NCBI GenBank assembly: GCA_900768075.1
Contig: CAAGBN010000068.1
Span: 1 to 64,000, forward strand
Source of the DNA: Clostridia bacterium
GTDB taxonomy: Bacteria > Bacillota > Clostridia > Oscillospirales > Acutalibacteraceae
Direction: 5' to 3'
Length of the DNA: 64,000 bases
In this document: positions 7,201 through 14,984 of the stretch, one piece after another
Numbering within the stretch: position 1 is the stretch's first letter
Layout: each line of letters opens with the position of its first letter
Program-made: the position numbers and the translations under genes
The notes under the pieces: model-generated
Database searches by the model: none
What the model saw: only the letters and a program-made list of their open reading frames with translations
What the model was told of the DNA's origin: nothing

Positions 7201-8463
7201 TCAGAATACAATGATTAAGAGCTGTGAAACAAGCACCACTGCGATAAGTGCAATGGGATATGTTGCAGCGTAAGCTGAAGCAACGTCCTCTGTCTTAGCA
7301 ACACTGATAAGAGTACCGAGTGCGGGAGTTGATGTCATACCGCCTGTGATTGAGCCAAGGTTGTTGAGAAGGCTGAGCTTGAGAACGTACTTGGCAAAAA
7401 GGAAGCCGAGGATCAGCGGAACGATTGTCATAATGATACCGTATACGAAGTACATAATGTCGAAGTTTTCAACGAATTCTGCACCACCGGGGATACCAGC
7501 ACCAACGAGGAAGAATACAAGACCAAGCTCACGGAAAAGCTTGAGGGTTGAGTTGGCGGGCATAATGCTGACCTTACCGATGCGTGAGAAGTGACCTAAT
7601 ACAAGGCTGACGAGAAGGCAACCGCCTGTTGTTGTCAGTGAGAAGCAAGTGCCGCTGAGACCGTCGCCTGTCAGAGGCACCTTAATCTGACCGACAAAAG
7701 TACCGAGGATTGCTGCAACTGAGAATGCTGCAATGCCCATATGGTCGATTTCGAAGAGTTTGCCTGCGAAAGTTTTCTTTTCGCCTTCTTCTTTAACTAC
7801 AAGCTTAGCACGTTCTGCATCCATATCAGCCTTTGTGAGTTTGGGGATAATCTGTACGAAAAGTACAACACCGATAACACCGAAGATATATGCAATACCG
7901 TAACCTACTGATACGAGGGTCTGGTATTCTGCAGCTACTGCAGCCTTTGAAGCTGAGAAAGCAGGTGTTGATGTGAGTGCGCCCGAAAGAAGACCGACAA
8001 TCATAGCTACGAAGCCATCCTGGTCTGTAATTGAGCTGCCATAACCGATAACTTCACCCAAAGCGATACAGCCTGCTGCTGCAAGACCGCCTGAGACGAT
8101 AATGATAAGTCCGAGTAATACGTAGGACTTGAAGTTTTTCTTGAAATTGCCGAAGAACTTGGGCCCTGCAATGAAGCCGACAGATGTAACGAAAAGGATA
8201 AGACCTAAGCTTTCCATAATTGAAAGACCGCCGTTGAAATCAAAGGGTGATGTTGAACCGCTGAAAAGAAGTGCGCCTTCCTCATTGACACTGAAAAAGA
8301 GTGCACCTGCAATGAGAGCAATGATGAAAACACCTGCATCGCCGAGTGAGATACCTTTGATTGTGATTCTGCCGAGAGCGTAACCGCCAACTAAAACAGC
8401 AAAAACAACAAAGAGCAGAGTTGAGATGTTGCTGATGGAAATTATTCCGCCGAATAAACTCAT
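7201..8463 (-). CDS. aspartate-alanine exchanger family permease
   Basis: A 420-residue integral membrane protein with about ten hydrophobic segments. The two halves each carry a GG/SG-(A/M)TSTPA motif (LLSGALTSTPAFSAS near residue 160, ITGGMTSTPALG near 380), the signature of the duplicated AAE/YidE-YbjL domain. A hydrophilic loop near residues 210-240 separates the halves. Known members exchange aspartate for alanine or move other dicarboxylates; the substrate here is not evident. It is monocistronic, with a GGAGGC ribosome binding site and a promoter at 8528-8556. Its 3' end abuts the mobile element. Confidence 0.82.
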   Translation of the reverse strand: MSLFGGIISISNISTLLFVVFAVLVGGYALGRITIKGISLGDAGVFIIALIAGALFFSVNEEGALLFSGSTSPFDFNGGLSIMESLGLILFVTSVGFIAGPKFFGNFKKNFKSYVLLGLIIIVSGGLAAAGCIALGEVIGYGSSITDQDGFVAMIVGLLSGALTSTPAFSASKAAVAAEYQTLVSVGYGIAYIFGVIGVVLFVQIIPKLTKADMDAERAKLVVKEEGEKKTFAGKLFEIDHMGIAAFSVAAILGTFVGQIKVPLTGDGLSGTCFSLTTTGGCLLVSLVLGHFSRIGKVSIMPANSTLKLFRELGLVFFLVGAGIPGGAEFVENFDIMYFVYGIIMTIVPLILGFLFAKYVLKLSLLNNLGSITGGMTSTPALGTLISVAKTEDVASAYAATYPIALIAVVLVSQLLIIVF

Positions 8464-8527
8464 GATAATTGCCTCCTGAATTTTTATTGATTATTTGCAA
8501 ATTTTGTCACACTGACAAACCTTAGAT

Positions 8528-8556
8528 ATTTTATCACTTGATGCAATAAAACTCAA
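8528..8556 (-). promoter_or_regulatory. sigma-A promoter of the permease gene
   Basis: On the minus strand TTGAGT (8551-8556) and TAAAAT (8528-8533) are 17 bp apart, about 65 bp upstream of the start codon. Confidence 0.6.
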
Positions 8557-8623
8557 GTATAAACATATACAAAGTTGACAAATGTAATAATAAGGTTTTG
8601 TGCAATAAGACAAGAGATATCTT

Positions 8624-8929
8624 TTATGGAATATAACGGCTCTTTTCAAGGTCAACAGTGTTATCATTTAAAAAGGCAACACCCTCGTTTATAAGTAAAT
8701 CTCGCTGTACGTTTTCTCCGCCGAAAGCGAAGCTTTCTGACAGCTTACCGTCTTTGGTTACAATTCTGTGGCAGGGGATAACGCCCGGCTCAGGATTAGA
8801 GTGCAGTGCGTACCCGACAACTCTCGACCAACGTGGATTACCTGCCATAAGAGCAATCTGACCGTAGGTTGCAACCTTACCCTTCGGTATCTTTTTCACT
8901 TGTTCGTATATCTTTTGAAATGTATTCAT
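8624..8929 (-). CDS. MGMT-family DNA alkyl-repair protein
   Basis: A 101-residue protein consisting only of the C-terminal DNA-binding/active-site domain of O6-methylguanine-DNA methyltransferase. The PCHR active-site motif (IPCHRIV) is intact, so the alkyl-accepting Cys is present. Alkyltransferase-like (Atl) proteins of the same length usually have Trp there. The recognition helix part GYALHSNPEPG and the VATYGQIA segment are clear. It is likely a short direct-reversal or lesion-flagging protein. It stands alone between the two permease genes. Confidence 0.85.
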   Translation of the reverse strand: MNTFQKIYEQVKKIPKGKVATYGQIALMAGNPRWSRVVGYALHSNPEPGVIPCHRIVTKDGKLSESFAFGGENVQRDLLINEGVAFLNDNTVDLEKSRYIP

Positions 8930-9002
8930 ATCCTACTCCTTTTTATTGTATATATAGGGTATCACAGCAGAAAAATTTAATCAAGTTTTTTATTGGTTTA
9001 TG

Positions 9003-9031
9003 TTGACTTTTGCATTTTCTTGCGATATAAT
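9003..9031 (+). promoter_or_regulatory. sigma-A promoter of SLC13 permease leader
   Basis: TTGACT (9003-9008) and TATAAT (9026-9031) are separated by 17 bp. Transcription should begin near 9037-9039, giving a leader of about 185 nt before the start codon. Confidence 0.85.
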
Positions 9032-9033
9032 AG

Positions 9034-9181
9034 CCGAGCAATCCAAATAAGTGGTGGAGTCTGTCATAGAGCGAAATACGTTCTATTTGTTATGGGTTGT
9101 AAATTTGGCAATCTCTCGGATTTTTTTCGGGGGTTATACTGAATTTTGACAGAATCCGTTTAAGCGGGTTCTTATTTTTTT
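9034..9181 (+). promoter_or_regulatory. riboswitch-like leader with terminator and antiterminator
   Basis: An intrinsic terminator (agaatccg 9151-9158 with cgggttct 9165-9172, then a T tract to 9181) lies between the promoter and the SLC13 permease gene. Its 5' arm can instead pair with cggatttt (9117-9124), forming an exclusive antiterminator. Upstream, a folded domain has ccaaat/atttgg (9043-9048/9103-9108) and an 8-bp hairpin with arms atagagcg and cgttctat around 9066-9085. This is the layout of a transcription-terminating riboswitch. The ligand is unknown. Cation sensors of the Na+ or Li+ classes are candidates because the target is an ion-transporter-superfamily gene, but I could not match a consensus. 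Confidence 0.6.
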
Positions 9182-9225
9182 GCACAGAACCGCCCGAAAT
9201 ATTTTTATTCAGGAGGTTGCTCACA

Positions 9226-10599
9226 ATGAGTCCGATCACAATCACCGCTCTGGTTATCTTTGCTGTCACCTACGTTATGATGATGGCATTTCAGAAAATC
9301 AGACCCTACATCACAGTTGCTTCAGCTCTTATCTTCGTTGCATTAGGTGCTGTTGCCACATTCAGTCCCGCACTTTTCGGTGAAGGCTTCTTTAATATTT
9401 CATCGGGAGCATTCAGCTACAGCTTCAGTGATGCGCTCTCGGAAATTGACTGGAATGTTATTATGATGATAGCAGGTACAATGGGTACTGTTTACCTCTT
9501 CATCGAGTCAAAGATGCCTCAGCTTATGTCTGACGTGCTTATTTCCAAGATGCCTAATATGAAATGGGTTGTTGTTGCTCTTTCACTTTTTGCAGGTATC
9601 GTATCAGCCTTTGTTGACAACGTAGCTACAGTTCTTATGATAGCTCCCGTAGCACTTGCATTCTGTAAAAAAGTCAACGTTTCACCCGTACCTGCAATTA
9701 TCTGTATTGCGGTATCATCAAATCTTCAGGGTGCAGCTACACTTGTTGGTGACACAACATCAATTCTTCTTGCTAAGGCAGCAGGTCTTGACTTCTCAGA
9801 CTTCTTTGTACACGACGGTCACGTTGGTATGTTCTGGGTTGTTCAGGCAGGTGCATTAGTCAGCGCACTTATTATTATCTTTATGTTTCGCAAGGAAAAG
9901 AACAAGATTGAGTTCAGTGGCAGAACAGTTGTTGAAGACAAGTTCCCCACTTTCCTGCTTGTAGGCACAGTGCTTTCACTTATCGCAGTTTCATTCATTC
10001 CCTATAAAGACGGTGCTGCAGAGGGTCAGTTCTATAAGCCTGACATCACAAATGGTATCATCTGTATCGTTTTCTTTATTGTAGGTATTCTTCGTGAGCT
10101 TTTAATCAAGAAAAATAAGGAAATCGTCAAGAACGCATTTAAGGAAATCGACTACTATACAATCGTACTTCTCACAGGTCTTTTCGTTGTAATCGGCGGT
10201 GTTAAGAGCGCAGGTGTTATTGACGTTATAGGTGATGCTATTGCTTCACTCGGCTCAGGCTCAGTATTTGTTGTTTATACTATCATTGTATGGATGAGCG
10301 TTATTCTTTCAGCTTTCATCGACAACATTCCTTACACAGCTACAATGCTCAGCATCGTGCCTGTTATCGCAGGTGAGCTCGGTGTTGAACCTACAATCCT
10401 CTATTACGGTCTTCTTTGCGGTGCTACCCTCGGCGGTAACCTTACACCCATCGGTGCAAGTGCAAATATTGCAGGTATCGGTATTCTCAGAAAAGAGGGT
10501 CACGAGGTTAAGGCAACAACCTTTATGAAGTACGGTGTGCCTTTCACACTTGCAGCTGTAATTACAGGTTACTTACTTCTCTGGGTAATCTGGATGTGA
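9226..10599 (+). CDS. SLC13/ArsB/NhaD-type permease
   Basis: A 457-residue membrane protein of the ion transporter superfamily with about eleven hydrophobic segments in two inverted halves. Hallmarks are the AFVDNVATVLMIAP motif with the NLQGAATLVGDTTSILLAK loop in the first half, and SAFIDNIPYTATMLSIVP with GATLGGNLTPIGASAN in the second. Relatives carry dicarboxylates, citrate, arsenite, or Na+ against H+ (NhaD). The DN motifs fit the NhaD/ArsB side, but the substrate is not settled. ATG 9226 is chosen over an upstream TTG because AGGAGG (9211-9216) is nine bases before it. It is controlled by the leader at 9034-9181. Confidence 0.85.
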   Translation: MSPITITALVIFAVTYVMMMAFQKIRPYITVASALIFVALGAVATFSPALFGEGFFNISSGAFSYSFSDALSEIDWNVIMMIAGTMGTVYLFIESKMPQLMSDVLISKMPNMKWVVVALSLFAGIVSAFVDNVATVLMIAPVALAFCKKVNVSPVPAIICIAVSSNLQGAATLVGDTTSILLAKAAGLDFSDFFVHDGHVGMFWVVQAGALVSALIIIFMFRKEKNKIEFSGRTVVEDKFPTFLLVGTVLSLIAVSFIPYKDGAAEGQFYKPDITNGIICIVFFIVGILRELLIKKNKEIVKNAFKEIDYYTIVLLTGLFVVIGGVKSAGVIDVIGDAIASLGSGSVFVVYTIIVWMSVILSAFIDNIPYTATMLSIVPVIAGELGVEPTILYYGLLCGATLGGNLTPIGASANIAGIGILRKEGHEVKATTFMKYGVPFTLAAVITGYLLLWVIWM

Positions 10600-10625
10600 T
10601 TCCTATAAATAGAATAGCTACATAT

Positions 10626-10653
10626 GAGGACAGTTTTGGCTGTCCTCTTTTTT
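10626..10653 (+). terminator. terminator of SLC13 permease gene
   Basis: Stem gaggacag (10626-10633) with ctgtcctc (10640-10647), followed by six T. Confidence 0.85.
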
Positions 10654-10770
10654 AGTTTCTGCCAGAGGGGAGTGCGGCGGCTCCGCAAAATCGCAAGGCG
10701 ATTTCCGCGGGGATGCCCGCGCCCCGAATTCCATTCGGGGGCGGAGCCGCCTCCAACCTCCACCGCAGAC
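10653..10770. repeat. cloverleaf repeat family, copy 1
   Basis: It begins tagtttctgccagagg directly after the T run of the preceding terminator and ends near cgcagac. The outer stem ggcggctccgc/gcggagccgcc encloses three hairpins: aaatcgc/gcgattt, cgcggg/cccgcg and ccgaat/attcgg. The same four-stem layout recurs at 39843-39966 and 57506-57617 with different but still complementary arms. Confidence 0.85.
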
Positions 10771-10777
10771 TTCCATA

Positions 10778-10806
10778 TTGCTTTCAGCAGACTAAAGGTG
10801 TATAAT
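10778..10806 (+). promoter_or_regulatory. promoter of ECF sigma factor operon
   Basis: TTGCTT (10778-10783) and TATAAT (10801-10806) with 17-bp spacing, beginning just past copy 1 of the cloverleaf repeat. An additional ECF-type autoregulated promoter could exist but was not recognised. Confidence 0.6.
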
Positions 10807-10892
10807 AAAATTATAAAATTTTTCGCAAACCTTGTAACAAAACAGCGCTTTTCGGCATTAACATACAGAACGAAGGGAAAGGAGATGAAAAA

Positions 10893-11369
10893 ATGCAGTC
10901 CATGGATGACATATATCAAAGCTATGCCCTTACGGTCTATAAATATCTTTTTAGCCTTTGCAGAAACGATGACCTTGCCGAAGAGCTGACGCAGGAGACC
11001 TTCTATCAGGCAATAAAAAGCATCAACCGTTTTGACGGAAGCTGTCATATATCCACCTGGCTATGTGCTATAGCTAAAAATCAGTTTTTATCGTACCAGA
11101 GAAAGCATCCGCAAACAGCAGAGCTTGAAAGCTACGATGCGGTATCACCGTCGGCTGAAGATGATGCAGTAGCCTATGAAAACCGAGTAGAGCTACTGAG
11201 AAAACTGCATTTATGCCCCGAGCCTTACCGGGAAATTCTGTATCTGAGGATTTTCGGCAATCTGTCTTTTAAGGAGATAGGCGACATATTAGGCAAAACG
11301 GAAAACTGGGCAAGAGTTACATTTTACAGAGGTAAAGAAAAGCTGAGAAAGGAGCTTGAGAAATTATGA
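10893..11369 (+). CDS. ECF sigma-70 family sigma factor
   Basis: A 158-residue extracytoplasmic-function sigma factor with region 2 (about residues 8-70; the AEELTQETFYQAIKS and ISTWLCAIAKN segments) and region 4 (about 100-155; LRIFGNLSFKEIGDILGKTENWARVTFYRGK). It directs RNA polymerase to a small regulon. The start ATG at 10893 follows AAAGGAG. Its stop overlaps the start of the anti-sigma gene (ATGA at 11366), so the two are translationally coupled. Confidence 0.93.
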   Translation: MQSMDDIYQSYALTVYKYLFSLCRNDDLAEELTQETFYQAIKSINRFDGSCHISTWLCAIAKNQFLSYQRKHPQTAELESYDAVSPSAEDDAVAYENRVELLRKLHLCPEPYREILYLRIFGNLSFKEIGDILGKTENWARVTFYRGKEKLRKELEKL

Positions 11370-12772
11370 AAAACAATCTTACTTGCGAAATAGTTGAAGA
11401 TTTAATGCCCTCATACATAGACGGTCTTACAAGCGAAGTGACCAACAAGGCAGTCAGAGAGCATCTGTCGCAGTGTGATAAGTGCAAAAATAAGCTTGAC
11501 ACTATGTCAGAGCCTTGCAGTGAGGACAAAATAGAGCAGGAGAAGAAAGAGATAGACTTTCTTAAGAAAAACAGAAGAAAGAACATCAGGACGAAGCTCA
11601 TAAGTCTGCTTGCAGTTGTGCTTGTGGTGGCTGTTGCCGTTTGTACACTGCCGTATATTGGAGACAAGAGAATAAGCGATTATGGTATGCTTTGCAATCT
11701 TGAAGTTCAAGACAATACCTTTAAGCTGACAATGATACCAAATGACAAGGATGTTGTTATCAGTGATGTCGTCAGGGCGTGTTACGGACTTAACGAAGAA
11801 GGCATCGAAGTAAGAGGCAGAAAGAGAAGTCCTTTTGACAAGCGAGAAGACTACACCTGGGAATATACTTATGAAAACGAAGTTAAAACCTTTAAGCTTG
11901 GGGACAGAATTTTATGGGAAGACGGAGAATATATATCTGACATAACATCAGCAGTCTTCGAGCACTGGCATCCTTATGTGGGTGATGTTACAGCTAACGG
12001 TCAACTCGCTTACGCATTGGGAATAAAAAAATATATTGGCGACTATACAACCAAGCTTCACACCATAGCAGAACCTTACGGCTGGAGTATGACACTTAAC
12101 TACGAGCTTTTACCACAGCAGGTTGAAGAAAAGGAAGCTCTTATGAGAAGCTATTCTTATGTTCTTTTGGCTTTAGTCGATAACGTTGACAACATAACCT
12201 TTAATTATGAGATTTTCAACTCTGACGGTGATGATGAAAAGTGTCAGTTCAGAACAACAAGGAAACAAGCTGATAAATACTTCGGTGATGATATAAGAAA
12301 ATGTAATAAGGATATAAACGAACTGCAGAAGCTTATGGAAATGACAGGTCTCGCTGATTTGCCTTATTCACAAATTTATGATGAAAGATACGGAGTAGCA
12401 GCAGATGCGTCAGAAGCAATTATTTTCCGTATCCTCAACAACAGCGATGCTGATATTCAGTCTATTCATATGACTTGGCTTGACCAGGAAAATGGAATAG
12501 GTATGGGCTACGGCATTGAAAGAGACTTTTTAAGCTTTGGTAAAAGCAGAGTCAATCCCAGGGAATATGACTTTGACCTTGATGAGCTCAGCGAAAACAA
12601 ATATGACGAAAAGCGACTCGGCACTACTGAATTTCAGATTTCAGTTTATGATTTTGACGGAAATGAATACATTGTTGATGATACCGTCGAAGTCAGCGCA
12701 CAGTTTGGTGCAGTTTACTACCTCGTTTTAGACGGCACCTTTGAAGACGGCTTCACAGTCAAAATCAAATAA
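11366..12772 (+). CDS. transmembrane zinc-finger anti-sigma factor
   Basis: A 468-residue protein with an N-terminal zf-HC2 anti-sigma domain (residues 1-50; Cys7 and the HLSQCDKC motif) and a single membrane segment (about 75-97). The large outward-facing C-terminal part (about 370 residues) is of unrecognised fold. The cytoplasmic zinc finger should hold the adjacent sigma factor, and the outer domain probably senses the envelope signal. The sensor domain has no obvious similarity to known peptidase-regulated sensors. A terminator follows at 12780. Confidence 0.8.
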   Translation: MKNNLTCEIVEDLMPSYIDGLTSEVTNKAVREHLSQCDKCKNKLDTMSEPCSEDKIEQEKKEIDFLKKNRRKNIRTKLISLLAVVLVVAVAVCTLPYIGDKRISDYGMLCNLEVQDNTFKLTMIPNDKDVVISDVVRACYGLNEEGIEVRGRKRSPFDKREDYTWEYTYENEVKTFKLGDRILWEDGEYISDITSAVFEHWHPYVGDVTANGQLAYALGIKKYIGDYTTKLHTIAEPYGWSMTLNYELLPQQVEEKEALMRSYSYVLLALVDNVDNITFNYEIFNSDGDDEKCQFRTTRKQADKYFGDDIRKCNKDINELQKLMEMTGLADLPYSQIYDERYGVAADASEAIIFRILNNSDADIQSIHMTWLDQENGIGMGYGIERDFLSFGKSRVNPREYDFDLDELSENKYDEKRLGTTEFQISVYDFDGNEYIVDDTVEVSAQFGAVYYLVLDGTFEDGFTVKIK

Positions 12773-12779
12773 CAAAAAA

Positions 12780-12804
12780 GGGGCGACTTCTGGTCGTCCC
12801 TTTC
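12780..12804 (+). terminator. terminator of sigma/anti-sigma operon
   Basis: Stem ggggcgac (12780-12787) with gtcgtccc (12793-12800), one G-U pair, followed by tttcttt. Confidence 0.75.
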
Positions 12805-12832
12805 TTTATCGCTCGCCACAGAGTGCTGATTT

Positions 12833-13567
12833 TTAATCAAACACCCACATCTTCACAACAGCCATCATCTCACGCATATAATTCATCGGCACAGTATACC
12901 ATATAATGTCTGTGCCAAGGTGTGCGATATCAATAAAGCCCTCGTCCTCAGCGTAATATGCACCTCTATAGACGTGATAAGCGTTAGTAACAAAAACCAC
13001 CGACGATAAATCCAAACCCATTTCTTCCATTATAGCTCGTGAGTTGCGGAAGTTTGTGATAGTTGATGTTGACTTGTCTTCCATAATAATTTTATCCTCG
13101 GCTATGCCTTTATCTACAAGATATCGCTTCATAGCAAGAGCCTCGCTGATATCCTCCTGAGGTCCCTGACCGCCAGACACGATAATCATGGCCTCAGGGT
13201 TTTTCTCGTGGTACTCTGCCGCCTTATCCAGCCTTTTTGCAAGACCTACACTTACTCTCTCTCCTCGGAGTCCACAACCTAAAACTATCACCGTCTGCTC
13301 CGTGTAATCGGCAGTGTCCCGACTGCCGTAAGCTGCAAGAAAACCGCCAAAGCTGAGAATAACTATAAGACCTACAGCGAGAAAAGTACCGATAATTTTT
13401 TTAAAGGGAAGCTTATCGTAGAATAAGCCGTATCCTAAAAGCACTGCACCGAGGCCTGCAACGGGCACCATACCGAGATTTATATTTGATATTAATATCA
13501 GCAGAATGAAGTTGCCAAGAAGCAATGAGCCTGCCGTGATACTGAGGATTTTAACTGTCTTTTTCAT
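12833..13567 (-). CDS. YdcF/SanA-family DUF218 membrane protein
   Basis: A 244-residue protein with three N-terminal hydrophobic segments (about residues 5-25, 30-48 and 58-80) followed by a DUF218 domain: TVIVLGCGLRGERVS, MIIVSGGQGP, the EDKSTSTITNF motif and VVFVTNAYHVYR. Relatives (YdcF, SanA, ElyC) act at the envelope, but their chemistry is unresolved. A GGAGGTG ribosome binding site precedes the start. It lies downstream of the aldo-keto reductase gene on the same strand, separated by a hairpin. Confidence 0.85.
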   Translation of the reverse strand: MKKTVKILSITAGSLLLGNFILLILISNINLGMVPVAGLGAVLLGYGLFYDKLPFKKIIGTFLAVGLIVILSFGGFLAAYGSRDTADYTEQTVIVLGCGLRGERVSVGLAKRLDKAAEYHEKNPEAMIIVSGGQGPQEDISEALAMKRYLVDKGIAEDKIIMEDKSTSTITNFRNSRAIMEEMGLDLSSVVFVTNAYHVYRGAYYAEDEGFIDIAHLGTDIIWYTVPMNYMREMMAVVKMWVFD

Positions 13568-13599
13568 ATTTGCACCTCCTACTTTTCTGATTTAAGTTT

Positions 13600-13632
13600 A
13601 ACACCCTCCTGACTTTTAATCAAGAGGGTGCA
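13600..13632 (-). terminator. hairpin after aldo-keto reductase gene
   Basis: Arms caccctc and gagggtg around a 15-nt loop, with a weak T-rich tract on the minus strand. It probably separates the reductase transcript from the YdcF-like gene. Confidence 0.45.
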
Positions 13633-13660
13633 GTGATACTTAAGAAAATTGTAAGGATTA

Positions 13661-14581
13661 TCAAGGAAGTCTGTAGCCAGCCTCACGATAGATTCTGTAC
13701 CAGTCTTCACGGGAGATAGTGATATCTGCAGCCTCAGCCACAGCCTTGATTCTATCGGGATTGGTACTGCCCACGATGGGCTGCATTTTTTCGGGAAGTC
13801 TCAGAAGCCACGTAATAGCCATACCTGTTGCAGTTGTGCCGTATTTTTCAGCAAGCTCATCGATGACCTTGTTAAGACTCTTATATTTTTTGTTGTCTAC
13901 GAAGTTGCCTGCAATAAAACCGTACTGTAAGGGTGACCAGGGCTGGATAGTGATGCCCTTGAGTCTGCAGTAATCTCTGAGATAGCCGTCATAATTCACA
14001 CCGTCTTCGCAGGGGAGGTTGACATTTGCACCGCTTGCTATCATATTGGCATTGGTAATGCTCAGCTGCATCTGATTGATAGAAAGCTTCTGCTTCATCT
14101 CTCTTTGAAGAAGCTCAATCTGAAGTGCGCTGTGATTTGATACACCGAAAGCACCTACCTTGCCCTTTGCTTCGAGCTCGTCAAAGGCTTCTGCAACCTC
14201 AGTGGGCTCCATAAGCAGGTCCGGTCTGTGCAGAAGAAGCACATCGACTCTTTCCACACCGAGTCTTTTCAGTGAGCCGTCAACGGCTGAAATAATATGC
14301 TCCTTTGAAAAGTCATACATACTACCGGGTACGATTGAGCATTTGGTCTGAATATAGATTTTATCTCTGAGAGTGGGATTTCTCTTAAGTGCCGCACCGA
14401 AGACCTCCTCACACTTGCCTGAGCCATAAATATCAGCGTGGTCGAAGTAGTTGATACCGAGCTCAACTGCATTGTTCAGATAGAAGTCCATTTCTTTATC
14501 GGTTTTGTCGCCGATTCTCATACAGCCGAGAGCCACCTGAGAGACGTCACATTTGTCTGAAAAAGTGTTGATGTATTTCAT
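13661..14581 (-). CDS. aldo/keto reductase, YdhF-like
   Basis: A 306-residue NAD(P)H-dependent oxidoreductase with the AKR barrel. GCMRIGD lies at the first strand, and the catalytic set follows as Asp/Tyr in YFDHADIYGSGKCEE, Lys in YIQTKC and His in LLHRPD. The C-terminal cofactor-binding segment is IVGSTNPDRIKA. It resembles the YdhF group, whose physiological substrates are poorly known. The gene is preceded by AAAGGAG and a TTGCTA-17-TATAAT promoter. Confidence 0.92.
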   Translation of the reverse strand: MKYINTFSDKCDVSQVALGCMRIGDKTDKEMDFYLNNAVELGINYFDHADIYGSGKCEEVFGAALKRNPTLRDKIYIQTKCSIVPGSMYDFSKEHIISAVDGSLKRLGVERVDVLLLHRPDLLMEPTEVAEAFDELEAKGKVGAFGVSNHSALQIELLQREMKQKLSINQMQLSITNANMIASGANVNLPCEDGVNYDGYLRDYCRLKGITIQPWSPLQYGFIAGNFVDNKKYKSLNKVIDELAEKYGTTATGMAITWLLRLPEKMQPIVGSTNPDRIKAVAEAADITISREDWYRIYREAGYRLP

Positions 14582-14610
14582 AATGTTTCTCCTTTTATTA
14601 AGTTGAGTTA

Positions 14611-14639
14611 ATTATATCATTATATTTCTCAAATAGCAA
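14611..14639 (-). promoter_or_regulatory. promoter of aldo/keto reductase gene
   Basis: On the minus strand TTGCTA (14634-14639) and TATAAT (14611-14616) are 17 bp apart. Confidence 0.6.
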
Positions 14640-14683
14640 GGATTTGAGAGGGAGATAATAACTGATTTATTTCTGCTTTTCTC

Positions 14684-14712
14684 TTGACATATTTTCAATT
14701 AGGGAGTATAAT
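14684..14712 (+). promoter_or_regulatory. promoter of pheST T-box leader
   Basis: A consensus TTGACA (14684-14689) and TATAAT (14707-14712) with 17-bp spacing. Transcription starts about 14719. Confidence 0.88.
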
Positions 14713-14718
14713 CTATGC

Positions 14719-14967
14719 AATATCGTTTAAAAGCTATGACTGAGAAAACAGTAGTCGACGGACAAGACTTTTCAGAGAGGGATTCATATGCTGAAAGAAT
14801 CCTACTGTCCCCGAAGATGAATTTCGCCTCACGAGCCGCCTGTGAAAAGCAGGATGTAGTTGCTGCATTAAAGCAAACCAAAGTGGCAGGGTACAAAACA
14901 AACCTTGCAATTTGAGTGGTACCACGGATATTTTTCCGCCTCAATGTTATGAGGCGGTTTTATTTTT
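14719..14967 (+). promoter_or_regulatory. T-box leader, Phe-specific
   Basis: A tRNA-sensing leader controls pheST. The T-box antiterminator sequence gagtggtaccacgg lies at 14914-14927. It is followed by the intrinsic terminator ccgcctca/tgaggcgg (14936-14943/14950-14957) with a T tract. Stem I shows a GAGAGG element and a distal hairpin (ggattc/gaatcc). The likely specifier is TTC (14823-14825) in a gaatttcgcc context, matching phenylalanine and the downstream genes. Uncharged tRNA-Phe would stabilise the antiterminator. Confidence 0.92.
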
Positions 14968-14984
14968 TATATGGAGGTTTAACA

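Noticed and set aside
10569..11048. 159-codon minus-strand frame across the repeat and sigma factor start
   Set aside because: It is a by-product of the GC-rich palindromic repeat and runs antisense to the sigma gene.
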